NCBI GenBank assembly: GCA_021793595.1 | Contig: JAJYSL010000001.1 | Location: 49,698-113,697 of the forward strand | Reading direction: 5' to 3' | DNA: 64,000 nt | Origin: Acidobacteriota bacterium | Lineage (GTDB): Bacteria > Acidobacteriota > Terriglobia > Terriglobales > Acidobacteriaceae | Part shown: in pieces, positions 9,290 to 19,334 of the stretch | How the letters are laid out: every line of letters starts with the position of its first letter | Numbering within the stretch: the first letter of the stretch is position 1 | Made by a program: the position numbers and the translations under genes | The notes under the pieces: model-generated | Told to the model about the DNA's origin: nothing | The model's database searches: none | The model's input: the letters and a program-made list of their open reading frames with translations, nothing else

Positions 9290-9772
9290 CGGCGACGCAT
9301 CATTCCAATCGAAGGCGCCACGGAACAACTCAAATTCCGGTCTTCCGCCAGGGAAGTACACTGAAACCACATCGAATCGGACCGGGATCAATTGTGAATG
9401 CTCTAACTGGCGAATGTATTCTCGCGCCATCCGCGCCAGGTTGGTCCGTTTGTCACGGTCGACGGCCACTTCCGCGGGTTGGAATGCGCGAGAGCTTCGT
9501 GTTTTGACTTCAACGAAACATAACCACTCGCCATCCCATCCAATCAGGTCGATATCCCCGCGCAATTTCGGGCTGCTCCAGCGCCGCGCCACAATGGTGT
9601 AACCCAAATCGCGAAGATAGAAGTATGTGGCGTCTTCCCCATGCAAACCGGTCATCAAATGGGCTGGATGCTTAGGGGACCGCGTGGAACGAGCAGCGGC
9701 TTGGTCTAGCCAGCCCAGCGTCCTCTCGAAGAAAGACAGACGGGCGTGCCCTAGTTGGGAAATCGTTTGCAT
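9266..9772 (-). CDS. YraN family (UPF0102) nuclease-like protein
   Basis: A 168-aa protein with the restriction-endonuclease-like core of the YraN family. GEDATYFYLRDLGYTIVARR is followed by RGDIDLIGWD and CFVEVKTRSS, which supply the D and ExK residues of a PD-(D/E)xK site. DKRTNLARMAREYI is also family-typical. The N-terminal ~40 residues are a variable extension. The biological role of YraN proteins is poorly defined; links to DNA processing or repair have been proposed. Its 3' end overlaps the carbonic anhydrase gene tail to tail. Confidence 0.87.
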   Translation of the reverse strand: MQTISQLGHARLSFFERTLGWLDQAAARSTRSPKHPAHLMTGLHGEDATYFYLRDLGYTIVARRWSSPKLRGDIDLIGWDGEWLCFVEVKTRSSRAFQPAEVAVDRDKRTNLARMAREYIRQLEHSQLIPVRFDVVSVYFPGGRPEFELFRGAFDWNDASPSGFSGDK

Positions 9773-9852
9773 AAGGGGTGTGAAACCACTCTAGCAAGGG
9801 GCTCGCCCGAAGGGCAGCGAATTCGTGCTGCCCCTGTTGTCAAATCAGCCAC

Positions 9853-11265
9853 CTAGGCCTTGGCAGCAGCCAGGGCCGGCAGGTGCTGCCGCTCGACTTC
9901 GGCGATGCTTTCTTCCAGAATGTCGAGTGCGATGTCGGCTTCCTCCTGTGAAACGATCAAGGGCGGAGCCAGCCGGATGGAGGTCTCGCCGCACCCCAGG
10001 ATCAGCAGTCCACGATCGAACGCCAGGGTCTCAATCAGGTTGCGCCATTCGGCCGCAGCCTCGCGCGTGCCTTGATCCTTCACAATCTCGATGCCGATCA
10101 TCAGCCCGCGTCCGCGAACATCTCCGACGATTGGATGCTTCTTCGGCCACTCCTTCAAGCGCTGCATGATGGTGGCGCCAACCTTCATCGCATTGGCGAC
10201 GCCTTCGCGCTCCAAAACATCTAGTGTCGCCATCGCGGCCGCAATCGCCACCGGATTGCCGCCGAAGGTCGAGGCGTGCGAGCCGGGCTTCCAGTCCATA
10301 ATGTGGGCGCGTGTCATACAGATGCTCAGGGGCATGCCACTGGCAATGCCCTTGGCAATGCAAACGATATCCGGCTCGACACCGGTGTGTTCGATGGCCC
10401 ACCATTTTCCGGTACGGCCCACCCCCGACTGTACTTCATCCGCGACCAGCAGAATTCCGTGACGATCGCAGATCTTGCGCAGTTCCTGCATGAAAATTGT
10501 GGGCGCAACAACATATCCGCCCTCGCCCTGAATCGGCTCGACAAATATCGCGGCCACTTCTTCTGGAGGCATCGTAGTCTTGAACAGCTTTTCTTCAATG
10601 TAGCGAGCACAACCCAGCGCGAACGCTTCTTCTTCCTGCGGACCGCCGCTGCATCCGCGATAGGCGTATGGATAGCGAACATGCGTGACTCCGGGAACAA
10701 GAGGGCCGAACCTGCGACGTTGCTGGGCTTTTGACGCTGTCAGCGAGAGCGCCCCCATCGTGCGTCCATGAAACGCGCCGTAGAACGCGATGATATTTTG
10801 TCGCCCCGTGTGATACCGCGCCAGCTTCAGCGCGCACTCAATCGCCTCTGCGCCGGAGTTGCCGTAGTAAAACTTGTGCGGTCCGGGCATGGGAGCAATC
10901 TTCGACACACGCTCGGCCAACTGGATCATCGCTTCATAATAAAAATCCGTCCCAGACATGTGGATCAGTTCCGCAGCCTGGTCCTGGATCGCCTTCACGA
11001 CCTCCGGATGACAATGACCGGTGGAACATACACCAATTCCGGCGGCAAAATCCAGAAACTGGTTGCCATCGACATCTTCGACACGGATGCCGCGTCCACG
11101 CTTGGCAACCAGCGGATAGGATCGCGTGTAACTGGGGGAGAGCCATTTTGTATCGGCGTCCACGACCGCTTTTGATTTGGGACCCGGCAGCGGGCCTGTT
11201 AGCTTTGGGCCGAATTTGGCGTACTTGTCAGAGTTTTTGTGGGAACCGGTTCCGTTGTTCTGCAT
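9853..11265 (-). CDS. Class III PLP-dependent aminotransferase (acetylornithine/4-aminobutyrate aminotransferase family)
   Basis: A 470-aa aminotransferase. Family features include FLDFAAGIGVCSTGHCHPEV, FYYGNSGAEAIECALKLAR, FHGRTMGALSLT, EPIQGEGGY and LLVADEVQSGVGRTG (Asp276 contacts the PLP nitrogen). In CIAKGIASGMPLS, Lys305 is the predicted PLP Schiff-base lysine. The overall pattern fits the subgroup often annotated as acetylornithine or 4-aminobutyrate aminotransferase; the substrate cannot be fixed from sequence. The start at 11265 has GAGGAG in front, whereas the longer frame to 11313 adds an unlikely 16 residues. It stands alone, with no arginine or GABA genes beside it. Confidence 0.9.
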   Translation of the reverse strand: MQNNGTGSHKNSDKYAKFGPKLTGPLPGPKSKAVVDADTKWLSPSYTRSYPLVAKRGRGIRVEDVDGNQFLDFAAGIGVCSTGHCHPEVVKAIQDQAAELIHMSGTDFYYEAMIQLAERVSKIAPMPGPHKFYYGNSGAEAIECALKLARYHTGRQNIIAFYGAFHGRTMGALSLTASKAQQRRRFGPLVPGVTHVRYPYAYRGCSGGPQEEEAFALGCARYIEEKLFKTTMPPEEVAAIFVEPIQGEGGYVVAPTIFMQELRKICDRHGILLVADEVQSGVGRTGKWWAIEHTGVEPDIVCIAKGIASGMPLSICMTRAHIMDWKPGSHASTFGGNPVAIAAAMATLDVLEREGVANAMKVGATIMQRLKEWPKKHPIVGDVRGRGLMIGIEIVKDQGTREAAAEWRNLIETLAFDRGLLILGCGETSIRLAPPLIVSQEEADIALDILEESIAEVERQHLPALAAAKA

Positions 11266-11614
11266 CGTAGCTCTCCTCGCAATTGGAAGTGTGGGGGCGG
11301 GCTGACAAATCACGCCAGCCGAGCGAATTTTAGAGTGAGAAACTTAAGGATTTTTTCGAAGCCGCTTGGAGCAGGGCTCACGCTCGTATGTTCGCCAGAC
11401 GAGACGCGGACAGCTTAGTCGCTGCCGAACAGACTAGGTCGCAGCCAAGTGGGCAGGCTGTGCAGGTGCGGTCGCGGGTGCTCTTGTCCCATACGCGTCG
11501 TGGGAATGTGGCAGCCGGACTCGACAATTGTGGCAGAGGATCTGCGCATAAGAAACCTGATGGGAACAGTATAGCGTGTTCCCGAATCTGAATGAAGACA
11601 AAAATAAGCCGCGC
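11266..11614. other. Intergenic region between cysS and the aminotransferase, no gene seen
   Basis: About 350 bases between the 3' end of cysS and the 5' end of the aminotransferase, both on the minus strand. The short frames here lack a ribosome-binding site and recognisable similarity. The promoter of the aminotransferase should lie here. A TAAAAT box on the minus strand at 11332-11327 is a possible -10, but I see no matching -35. Confidence 0.5.
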
Positions 11615-13093
11615 TTACTTCCGGTGCCAGCGAACTCCGTCGGCGCTGTCTTCCAGCAGGATGCCTTTTTCAGCAAGTTCCTGGCGAATGGCGTCGGCGC
11701 GTGCGAAATTCCGAGCTTTGCGCGCCCTGGTTCGCTCTTCGACCAACGCGTCGATGGCTTCTTGACTCAAGGCGTATCCAGCCACCAACTCGGCGGTGGA
11801 ATCGTTCAATCGGTTTTCTTTGGCCGCCCAGTCCAACGCGAATCGCGTCACCTCATCGTCGCGATCTTCAAGAATCGCGAATACCTGGTCAAACTTTGCC
11901 AGCACGTCAAGGATGGGAGCGACATTGTCATGCCTCAATTCGCCGCGATCCGCACTGGAGTTTGCCAGACGAACCAATTCGAAAATTGCGGCTCGTGCTT
12001 CCGCGGTATTCAGATCGTCTTCCAGCGATGCGATGAAATTTTTCCCTGCGCGTTCTGTCGCCTCCAGAATGGCTGCATTGCTGCCCGCAGGGAACTCCCC
12101 GGTGCGCATTCGCTGGGCGAAGGTACGCAGCCGCTCCACCGCATTGGTAGACTCGGTGAGTCCCTCAAAGGTGAAATTCAACTGGTTGCGATAGGGAACC
12201 GCGGTCAACAGAAATCGAATCGCAGAGGCCTTGTACCCGCGCAGCAACAGGTCGCGCAGCGTGTAAAAGTTGCCCAGCGACTTCGACATCTTCTTGCCTT
12301 CCACCAGCAGAAAACGGATGTGCATCCAGTGCCGCGCGAAAGTTTTTCCGCTGGCCGACTCCGACTGCGCAATCTCATTTTCATGGTGAGGGAACATCAG
12401 GTCTTCGCCGCCGGTGTGCAGGTCGAAGGTCTCGCCCAGATACGCTGTGGCCATCGCAGAGCATTCGATATGCCAGCCGGGTCGACCCGGCCCCAGTTCG
12501 GTGTCCCAGTGAAACTCGCCGGGCTTGGCGGCTTTCCACAGGGCGAAATCGCGGGCGCTGTCTTTGTCGTATTCATCGACATCGACGCGGGCTCCATCTT
12601 CCATTCCGGCCAAATCTTTTTTTGACAGTTTGCCGTATCCGGGAAAGCTGGCGATCCGGAAATAATAGGAGCCGTTTTCGCCGCGATAGGCGCAGCCGCG
12701 CTCCACCAGCTTCTCAATCAAGCCCACCATCAGCGAAATATTTTCCGTGGCCCGCGCCAGGTACTCTGGCTGCTCAATGCCCAGGGCCTTCAGGTCCTCA
12801 AGAAACGCGGCTTCATACTTGGCGGTGTAGTCCCCGATGGAGAGGCCCGCAGCCGCCGCCTTGGCCATGATCTTGTCATCGACGTCGGTAATGTTCATGA
12901 CGTGGCGCAGCGGCACTCCCTGCAGCTTGAGGAAGCGGCGCAGAACGTCCACGTGAATAAATGTGCGGAAGTTGCCGATGTGGCCGTAGTCGTACACCGT
13001 GGGTCCGCATGCGTACATGCCAAGCGGCTTTCCAGGCTGCGGCTTTAGTTCCTCGACTTGTCCGCTGAGCGTGTTATAGAGGCGAAGTGACAT
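11615..13093 (-). CDS. cysS: Cysteinyl-tRNA synthetase
   Basis: A 492-aa class I synthetase that charges tRNA-Cys with cysteine. It has the HIGN box at residues 38-41 ([18 protein letters not shown]) and KMSKS at 268-272. The zinc ligands are Cys29, Cys211, His236 and Glu240 ([20 protein letters not shown]). The C-terminal region is the helical DALR/anticodon-recognition part, ending [20 protein letters not shown], as usual. It follows tsaD by 43 bases on the same strand, so the two are probably co-transcribed, both serving tRNA function. Confidence 0.98.
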   Translation of the reverse strand: MSLRLYNTLSGQVEELKPQPGKPLGMYACGPTVYDYGHIGNFRTFIHVDVLRRFLKLQGVPLRHVMNITDVDDKIMAKAAAAGLSIGDYTAKYEAAFLEDLKALGIEQPEYLARATENISLMVGLIEKLVERGCAYRGENGSYYFRIASFPGYGKLSKKDLAGMEDGARVDVDEYDKDSARDFALWKAAKPGEFHWDTELGPGRPGWHIECSAMATAYLGETFDLHTGGEDLMFPHHENEIAQSESASGKTFARHWMHIRFLLVEGKKMSKSLGNFYTLRDLLLRGYKASAIRFLLTAVPYRNQLNFTFEGLTESTNAVERLRTFAQRMRTGEFPAGSNAAILEATERAGKNFIASLEDDLNTAEARAAIFELVRLANSSADRGELRHDNVAPILDVLAKFDQVFAILEDRDDEVTRFALDWAAKENRLNDSTAELVAGYALSQEAIDALVEERTRARKARNFARADAIRQELAEKGILLEDSADGVRWHRK

Positions 13094-13136
13094 GCAATTT
13101 CTGATTGTACGGGCAATCCGTCAAAATGAAAGTGAT

Positions 13137-14324
13137 CTAGCCGAGCGACAGCGACGGTTCGGCGGTCAGCCTCTCCGTAGCCACGTCTCCCGCCACAAAT
13201 CTCGGCCATGCGGCTGCCGCAATCATGGCGGCATTGTCGGTAGAAAGCTCCAGCGCTGGAAACGTGACCGGAAGACAACGTTTTTGACCCTCCGCTAGAA
13301 AATGCTGGCGCAATTCGCGATTCGCGGCCACCCCTCCGGACACCACAACGCTGGCGGCATGAAAGCTTTCCGCCGCCTTCAACGTTTTTCGAACCAGATC
13401 CTCAACCACCGCTCGTTGAAACGATGCGATCAGGTTGAGCGTTTCGGTGTCGCACAAGGCGAGCGCGTCCGAAGGCTTCGCATCAGGTAGTTTTGCCAGC
13501 GTCGCTCGACGAACTTCAATCGTGGGCTTCAAGTCATGTACCTGCACATAGCGCAGAACTGCCGTTTTTAATCCGCTAAAGGAAAATAAAAAACGCGGGC
13601 TTTGTGGCTGTTGGGCGCGATACGGTTTTTGCTTCACCGTGATGGGGCCGAACGGCACGGCGTGCGGATCTCCATGTTGCGCCAGCCAGTCAATCCACGG
13701 ACCGCCGGGATAGCCCAGCCCAAGGAGTTTCGACACCTTGTCGAAGGCTTCGCCGGCAGCATCATCCACGGTTCTGCCGATGTTTTTGTAGCGCCAGGTT
13801 CCCTGCGTTTCTTCCGCCAGATACAGGTGCGTGTGGCCGCCGGAAACTACCAGCGCCAGCGTCGGCTGCGGGAGTGTTTGTTGCTGCTGTTTCGCCTCAA
13901 GCAGCACGGCATGGATATGTCCTTCGAGATGATTCACGGCGATCAGCGGTTTGTTTAGCGCGAATGCCAGGCCTTTGGCATACATCACGCCGACAAGCAG
14001 GGCTCCAGCCAGGCCCGGTCCTTCTGTGACCGCGATGGCATCCAGGTCTTCGAGGCTGCATCCCGCCTGTTGCAGCGCAGTCCGAACCACCGGAACAATA
14101 TTCTGCAGATGTTCTCGCGAGGCCAACTCCGGAACCACTCCGCCATAAGGCGCGTGGGTGCGGATTTGCGACGCAATCACGTTCGACACGACCTCCGCCC
14201 CGCCGCGTACCACGGCTGCCCCGGTTTCGTCGCAGGAGCTCTCAATTCCTAGAATCGTCCCACGCAGGCGAGTCGGTTCCGGCGTCTGCGCCGCGTCAGA
14301 GCTGGAGGGAAGCGTAGGAGGCAT
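13137..14324 (-). CDS. tsaD: tRNA N6-threonylcarbamoyladenosine transferase TsaD (Kae1/YgjD)
   Basis: A 395-aa ASKHA-fold protein that transfers threonylcarbamoyl to A37 of ANN-decoding tRNAs, working with TsaB and TsaE (neither in this window). Visible hallmarks are LGIESSCDETGAAVV, HAPYGGVVPELASREH, TEGPGLAGALLVG and the metal-binding NHLEGHIHA (His132, His136). LVVSGGHTHLY, VSGGVAANRELR and STDNAAMIA follow. The start at 14324 leaves about 20 extra N-terminal residues compared with short homologues. A longer frame to 14567 would overlap the divergent cca gene and is rejected. It is upstream of cysS in the same direction. Confidence 0.96.
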   Translation of the reverse strand: MPPTLPSSSDAAQTPEPTRLRGTILGIESSCDETGAAVVRGGAEVVSNVIASQIRTHAPYGGVVPELASREHLQNIVPVVRTALQQAGCSLEDLDAIAVTEGPGLAGALLVGVMYAKGLAFALNKPLIAVNHLEGHIHAVLLEAKQQQQTLPQPTLALVVSGGHTHLYLAEETQGTWRYKNIGRTVDDAAGEAFDKVSKLLGLGYPGGPWIDWLAQHGDPHAVPFGPITVKQKPYRAQQPQSPRFLFSFSGLKTAVLRYVQVHDLKPTIEVRRATLAKLPDAKPSDALALCDTETLNLIASFQRAVVEDLVRKTLKAAESFHAASVVVSGGVAANRELRQHFLAEGQKRCLPVTFPALELSTDNAAMIAAAAWPRFVAGDVATERLTAEPSLSLG

Positions 14325-14377
14325 GTCACCATGGTAAAGGCAGCGCTCCATTTGCCGCCGTTTCCAGGTTGCATCAA

Positions 14378-15781
14378 ATGACCGTCCATCATCCTTCCGT
14401 TCCCGCATCCGCGCGTCAGCAGGCCGCAACGCAGATTGTGGATCGACTGCGCACGGCTGGCCATACGGCGTATTTCGCGGGCGGCTGCGTGCGCGATCTG
14501 TTGCTGGGGCGAGAGCCATCGGACTTCGACGTGGCCACCAGCGCGACGCCGGAGCAGGTATTGGCAATGTTTCCGCGAACCTTTGCCGTCGGCGCTCAAT
14601 TTGGTGTGGTGCTGGTTGTGGATGCCTACGAATCAGAGGAGATTCTTACCGAAGTCGCCACGTTTCGCAGCGATGAGGGCTATAGCGATGGCCGCAGGCC
14701 CGATGCCGTTCGCTACACAGCCTCCGCAGAGCAGGATGTTTTGCGGCGCGATTTCACCATTAACGGCATGCTGCTCGATCCGGAACGGCTTGACGCTTCC
14801 GGGAGCGTCGACGATGCGGTTCTCGACTTTGTTGGCGGCAGGGAAGATTTGCAACGAGGCATGATTCGCGCCATTGGCGACCCCAGCCGGAGATTTTCAG
14901 AAGACAAGCTGCGAATGTTACGGGCGGTTCGTTTTGCGGCGCGGTTCGGATTTGAGATTGAAGAAAAGACACTGCATGCGATTCGGGCGGCAGCTCGGCA
15001 AATTGATCAGGTCAGCCGCGAGCGTGTGCGCGACGAACTGACGCGCATGTTAACGGAAGGCGCGGCTCGGCTGGCGTTTGAATTATTGGAGCAGACGGGA
15101 TTGCTGGTGGAAGTGCTGCCGGAAGTCGCGCGCATGCGCGGTATTGAGCAGCCGCCGCAATATCATCCCGAAGGCGATGTCTGGATCCATACGCTTATGC
15201 TGCTGGAGCAACTGCAGGCCGGAGTTCCTGCAACGCTGGCGTGGGGAGCGCTGCTGCATGACGTCGGCAAGCCTGCCACATTTCGCGTCGCGCCCGATCG
15301 CATCCGCTTCGACGGCCATGTTGAGGTGGGGGTGCGCATGGCAGAAGACATCTGCCATCGGCTGCGCATGTCGAACAGCGATACCGAGCAAATTATGGCG
15401 CTAGTGGCGAATCACATGCGTTTTGCGGACGTGGAGAAAATGCGCGATGCAACGCTGAAACGATTTTTCCGCCTCAATCGATTTGACGAGCATCTGGCGC
15501 TGCATCGCATGGATTGCATGGCCAGCCACAGAGATCTTTCGCTTTATCAGTTTGCGCGCGAACGCTATGAAACAGCGGCTCCCGAGCAGATTCGCCCTAC
15601 TCCGCTGATTACCGGGGATGACTTGATCGCGCTTGGCTATCGACCGGGTCCAGACTTTCGGCGGATGTTGACCCTGGTCGAGGATGCCCAGTTGGAGGGA
15701 ACAATCCAAACCCGCGATGAAGCATTGGCGATGATTGCCGAGCGGTTCCCCAAGCCGTCATCCGCGAGCCAGAAAATTTAG
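14378..15781 (+). CDS. CCA tRNA nucleotidyltransferase / poly(A) polymerase family with HD domain
   Basis: A 467-aa class II nucleotidyltransferase. The head contains FAGGCVRDLLLG (GG at residues 35-36) and the metal-binding SDFDVAT (Asp49, Asp51). RRDFTINGM and RRFSEDKLRMLRAVRFAARF (RNA/nucleotide-binding) follow. The C-terminal half carries an HD phosphohydrolase motif, LLHDVGKP (His294-Asp295). Such proteins add or repair the 3' CCA of tRNA; some bacterial relatives are poly(A) polymerases, and the two cannot be separated by eye. I use ATG at 14378 rather than the TTG at 14369 because an AGG-containing site is better spaced for it. It is divergent from tsaD and ends in the hairpin at 15781-15836. 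Confidence 0.9.
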   Translation: MTVHHPSVPASARQQAATQIVDRLRTAGHTAYFAGGCVRDLLLGREPSDFDVATSATPEQVLAMFPRTFAVGAQFGVVLVVDAYESEEILTEVATFRSDEGYSDGRRPDAVRYTASAEQDVLRRDFTINGMLLDPERLDASGSVDDAVLDFVGGREDLQRGMIRAIGDPSRRFSEDKLRMLRAVRFAARFGFEIEEKTLHAIRAAARQIDQVSRERVRDELTRMLTEGAARLAFELLEQTGLLVEVLPEVARMRGIEQPPQYHPEGDVWIHTLMLLEQLQAGVPATLAWGALLHDVGKPATFRVAPDRIRFDGHVEVGVRMAEDICHRLRMSNSDTEQIMALVANHMRFADVEKMRDATLKRFFRLNRFDEHLALHRMDCMASHRDLSLYQFARERYETAAPEQIRPTPLITGDDLIALGYRPGPDFRRMLTLVEDAQLEGTIQTRDEALAMIAERFPKPSSASQKI

Positions 15782-15836
15782 TTGCTCAGGCAACGAAATT
15801 GAGGGAATTGGTTGCCTGAGCAACCAATTCCCTCAA
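15781..15836. terminator. Bidirectional hairpin terminator with alternative stems between cca and sod
   Basis: 15799-15815 (TTGAGGGAATTGGTTGC) and 15820-15836 form a perfect 17-bp stem closed by a CTGA tetraloop. A competing 14-bp stem pairs 15781-15794 (GTTGCTCAGGCAAC) with 15811-15824. It sits between two convergent genes, starts on the last base of the cca stop codon, and is followed by a short TTTT on the plus strand and by AT-rich sequence on the other side. It is likely to end transcription in both directions, though the T tracts are short. Confidence 0.75.
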
Positions 15837-15870
15837 CCTGTTTTGCATCGAAATCAGTGCAACTCAGCGA

Positions 15871-16482
15871 CTACTGGCTGGCTAATTCGAAGCGCTTGTT
15901 AATTTCTTCCCAATTTACTGTGTTCCACCAGGCGGCCAAATATTCAGGACGTCTGTTTTGGTACTTCAGGTAGTATGCGTGCTCCCAAACGTCATTTCCC
16001 AGGATAGGAAAATGCCCCTGCATCAATGGGCTGTCCTGGTTGGCGGTGGTGATGATCTTCAGCTTGCCGGCTTCAACGATCAGCCAGCCCCAGCCGGAGC
16101 CGAACTGCTTGGCGGTGGTCTCGTTGAACTGCTTCTTGAAATCCTCGAAGCTGCCAAAATCTTTCTTAATATGGTCGGCGATTTTGCCGGTGGGCTCTCC
16201 GCCACCCTTGGGCTTCATGATCTGCCAGAACATGGTGTGGTTCACGTGGCCGCCGCCGTTGTTACGGACGGTGGTACGAATATCCTCAGGAACGCTGTCC
16301 AGTTTGCGCAACAAATCTTCTGCCGGACGGTTCGCCAGTTCGGGATGCTTTTCGATGGCTGCGTTCAGATTGTTGACGTATGCCTGGTGATGCTTGTCGT
16401 GGTGCAAATGCATGGTGGTTTCGTCGATGTGGGGTTCAAGAGCGGCGTAGTCGTATGGAAGTGGTGGAACTTCGTGTGCCAA
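15871..16482 (-). CDS. sodA: Superoxide dismutase, Fe/Mn family
   Basis: A 203-aa enzyme that dismutes superoxide to hydrogen peroxide and oxygen. The metal site is visible: His27 in [17 protein letters not shown], a His in [11 protein letters not shown], and Asp and His in [17 protein letters not shown]. GGGHxNHxxFW favours manganese, but cambialistic use cannot be excluded. No signal peptide is seen, so it should be cytoplasmic. The frame extends to 16632, but the family N-terminus ([17 protein letters not shown]) starts at the TTG at 16482, with AGGAGG six bases upstream. It converges on cca. Confidence 0.95.
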   Translation of the reverse strand: MAHEVPPLPYDYAALEPHIDETTMHLHHDKHHQAYVNNLNAAIEKHPELANRPAEDLLRKLDSVPEDIRTTVRNNGGGHVNHTMFWQIMKPKGGGEPTGKIADHIKKDFGSFEDFKKQFNETTAKQFGSGWGWLIVEAGKLKIITTANQDSPLMQGHFPILGNDVWEHAYYLKYQNRRPEYLAAWWNTVNWEEINKRFELASQ

Positions 16483-16882
16483 TGGAATCCTCCTGTGTTT
16501 ATCGCAGGTTTGCCCTGCTTTGTAGTGCGATGTTCGTAGGGCAGTGCCGATGAAAGCCTGGTTTCCGCAGCACTCCACGGATGTGTCCGGAAGGCGGAAG
16601 CAACAGCCGAACGAAAGACCCTGCGGGATCAATCAAAACATTTCAAACGCACGGTTATTTTACGCTCGATCCTTGCTCCCTGGAATCGCTCCATCAATTC
16701 AGATGCATTCAGGATGAGCCGCGTCGCAACATGAAGTGCATTTCTTTTCGAGAGATACGCACCGATATCGTCGCTGACACGTCTATTCATTCAGATGACG
16801 CCGAGGAAGTCTCATAGAATGGAACGGACACCACGCACGTTCCTGTACGGCCAATCGAAGCATGCTGAATTATGGAGGCCTG
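16483..16882. other. Divergent intergenic region between sod and glucoamylase, no gene seen
   Basis: Some 400 bases separate two divergent genes. A 78-codon plus frame (16581-16817) has no ribosome-binding site or recognisable domain and is not called. The region must hold the promoters of both genes. TAGAAT at 16815-16820 is a possible -10 for the plus strand, without a clear -35. Confidence 0.45.
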
Positions 16883-19294
16883 ATGGTTTTTGATGCTCCG
16901 GAGTATTCCTGGGTCAAGTCGGGAGGGGATGCGTTCGGCGCTCCTGGCCTGCCGCCGCGATGGACTTCAAGCGAGAAACAGACGGTGGGAACAGCCTATT
17001 CCGCCTCCAGCCGGGTCTGGTACACGATTGCGCACGGCATCCTGAACGAAATTTATTATCCAACGATCGATCGTCCGCAGGTGCGGGACCTCGGATTTCT
17101 GATTTGCGATGGAGAGACGTTTTTCCATGAAGAGAAGCGCGATCTCGATCGCAGTTTTGAGTATCTTGACCCGGAAGGCTTGGGGGTTCGGCTAACGGGC
17201 CGCGATCCCCTTGGAAGATACGCGCTCATCAAGGAAATCATCTCCGATCCGCATCAATCGGCGGTGCTGATACATGTGCGCTTGGAGGGCGATGGGGAGT
17301 TTCTACGTCGCCTCAAAGTGTACGCGCTGCTGGCGCCGCATCTGGAGGTAGGCGGAGCAGGAAATTCCGCACGTGCGATTGACGTTGGCGGTAGGCGAGT
17401 GTTGCTGGCGTGGAAAGATATAACCTCGCTGGCAATGGCCGCTGACTGCGGATTTAGCAGGATTTCCTGCGGCTACGTGGGAGCGAGCGATGGCTGGACC
17501 GACTTGAACCAAAACTTCAAAATGGATTGGGAGTTCGATCAGGCGCTGGACGGCAATATTGCGTTGATGGGAGAAGTCGACGTGGCCGCCCACCCCGAAT
17601 TTACGATTGCGGTTGGATTTGGACGAGGCCATCATGCGGCGTTGGCAGGGACCATGCAGTCGTTGGCGACCAGTTTTACGGCGCACACCGAACGCTTCCA
17701 TGAGCAGTGGCATCGAGTTCGATGCCCGCTGCAACTGGTATCCGCAGCCGGGGACCACGGGCGCCTGCTGCGCATTAGCCAGAGTATTTTGCTGGCCCAT
17801 GAAGACAAGACATTTCAGGGCGCGTTCATCGCGTCGGCATCCATTCCATGGGGACAGACAAAAGGCGACGACGACCTGGGAGGCTATCACCTGGTTTGGA
17901 CCCGGGACATGGTGCAGACCGCGACTGCATTGATGGCGGTTGGACGGAACGAAACCGCGTTACGCGCCTTGGTCTATTTGATCTGTGCGCAGCGACCGGA
18001 TGGGAGCTTCTCGCAAAATTTCTGGGTGAATGGGACCCCGTATTGGTCGAGTATGCAACTGGACGAGGTCGCGTTTCCCATCATTCTGGCGTGGAGGCTT
18101 TGGAAGCAGAAGGCGCTGGAAAGCGTCGATGTCTTGCCGTTTGTCGAGCGCGCCGCGGGTTATCTGATACGGTTTGCACCCGTCACGCAGCAGGATCGAT
18201 GGGAAGAAAACTCCGGGTACTCGCCCTCCACGCTGGCGGCAGTGATTACTGGGCTGATTTGCGCCAGCGAACTGGTGTACGCGCATGGGACGGCTGAACT
18301 GGCGGATTTTTATGCGGTGTTTGCCGACTGGATTGAAGCGAACCTGGAGACATGGACCGTCACCGACGATGGCGTTCTATTGCGGGATGTGCGCCGCCAT
18401 TACATGCGCATTCGGCCTCCAGCTCCGGGCGATCGTTATTTCAATCCCTCGGTTGGCGAAGGCAGGCTGCAACTGGCCAATCGTGGACCTGGAGAAAAGT
18501 CCAATTTCGACGCGCGGGAAATTATTGATGCGGGTTTTTTGGAACTGGTGCGCTACGGAGTTCGTTCCCCGCACGACCCGCTGATTGTGGATTCGCTAAA
18601 AGTGGTGGATGCGGTGTTGCGGGTGAACACACCCTTCGGTCCATGCTGGCGCCGCTACAACCATGACGGTTACGGTCAGAAGCACGACGGCGGTCCTTAT
18701 GAAGGCTGGGGGCAGGGTCGGGCCTGGCCGCTGCTGACCGGCGAGCGGGCGCACTACGAACTGGCCGCCGGCAGGGATATTCACAGTTTCGTCCGGGCCA
18801 TCGAGCAGTTCAGCTCGGAGGGGGGGATGCTTCCGGAGCAGATTTGGGATGCGCCCGACTTGCCTGAGGAGGGGATGTTTCTTGGGCGTCCATCTGGCTC
18901 CGCAATGCCGTTAGCCTGGGCCCACGCGGAATATATCAAGCTGCTGCGTTCCGCTGAAGATGGAGAGGTTTTCGACTGGGTCGGACCGGTCGCGAGTCGG
19001 TATCGCAGCGGCCGTGGCGAGCTTGACGTTGAGATATGCAAACGCAGCCACATGTTGACTCAGATTGGACGGGGGAAAACAGTACGGATCGTTGAGTGCA
19101 AACCCTTCCGTGTGGTCTGGACTCAGGACGATTGGAAAACCAATCAGACGATCGAGTCAAAGTACATGGGCAACTACGTGTGTTATGCAGATATTCCGGT
19201 TGGCCAGCAGGCACCCGCAGACCTGGTGTTTACGCTGTATTGGCCGGGGGAGGATCGCTGGGAAGGGCGCAATTATGAAGTGCCGATCCGCTGA
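16883..19294 (+). CDS. Glucoamylase, GH15 (glucan 1,4-alpha-glucosidase)
   Basis: An 803-aa bacterial-type glucoamylase that releases glucose from the non-reducing ends of alpha-glucans. The N-terminal half is the beta-supersandwich domain (VGTAYSASSRVWYTIAHGIL, NEIYYPTIDRPQ). The (alpha/alpha)6 barrel follows with GGYHLVWTRDMVQTA, RWEENSGYSPSTLAA (general-acid Glu region), GPYEGWGQGRAWPLL-type sequence and LPEQIWD (general-base Glu region). No signal peptide is seen, pointing to a cytoplasmic role on glycogen or imported maltodextrin. GGAGG at 16874-16878 supports the ATG at 16883; an ATG at 16862 is possible. It leads the glucose/pentose phosphate block. Confidence 0.9.
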   Translation: MVFDAPEYSWVKSGGDAFGAPGLPPRWTSSEKQTVGTAYSASSRVWYTIAHGILNEIYYPTIDRPQVRDLGFLICDGETFFHEEKRDLDRSFEYLDPEGLGVRLTGRDPLGRYALIKEIISDPHQSAVLIHVRLEGDGEFLRRLKVYALLAPHLEVGGAGNSARAIDVGGRRVLLAWKDITSLAMAADCGFSRISCGYVGASDGWTDLNQNFKMDWEFDQALDGNIALMGEVDVAAHPEFTIAVGFGRGHHAALAGTMQSLATSFTAHTERFHEQWHRVRCPLQLVSAAGDHGRLLRISQSILLAHEDKTFQGAFIASASIPWGQTKGDDDLGGYHLVWTRDMVQTATALMAVGRNETALRALVYLICAQRPDGSFSQNFWVNGTPYWSSMQLDEVAFPIILAWRLWKQKALESVDVLPFVERAAGYLIRFAPVTQQDRWEENSGYSPSTLAAVITGLICASELVYAHGTAELADFYAVFADWIEANLETWTVTDDGVLLRDVRRHYMRIRPPAPGDRYFNPSVGEGRLQLANRGPGEKSNFDAREIIDAGFLELVRYGVRSPHDPLIVDSLKVVDAVLRVNTPFGPCWRRYNHDGYGQKHDGGPYEGWGQGRAWPLLTGERAHYELAAGRDIHSFVRAIEQFSSEGGMLPEQIWDAPDLPEEGMFLGRPSGSAMPLAWAHAEYIKLLRSAEDGEVFDWVGPVASRYRSGRGELDVEICKRSHMLTQIGRGKTVRIVECKPFRVVWTQDDWKTNQTIESKYMGNYVCYADIPVGQQAPADLVFTLYWPGEDRWEGRNYEVPIR

Positions 19295-19334
19295 TGTTGA
19301 AAAGGTTGTTATGGATCTGAGGCCATTCCTCGCG

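Noticed and set aside
11576..12625. A 349-codon plus frame opposite cysS
   Set aside because: Antisense to conserved synthetase sequence with shadow-type composition.
16581..16817. A 78-codon plus frame between sod and the glucoamylase
   Set aside because: No ribosome-binding site, no domain, and it fills a region that must hold two promoters.
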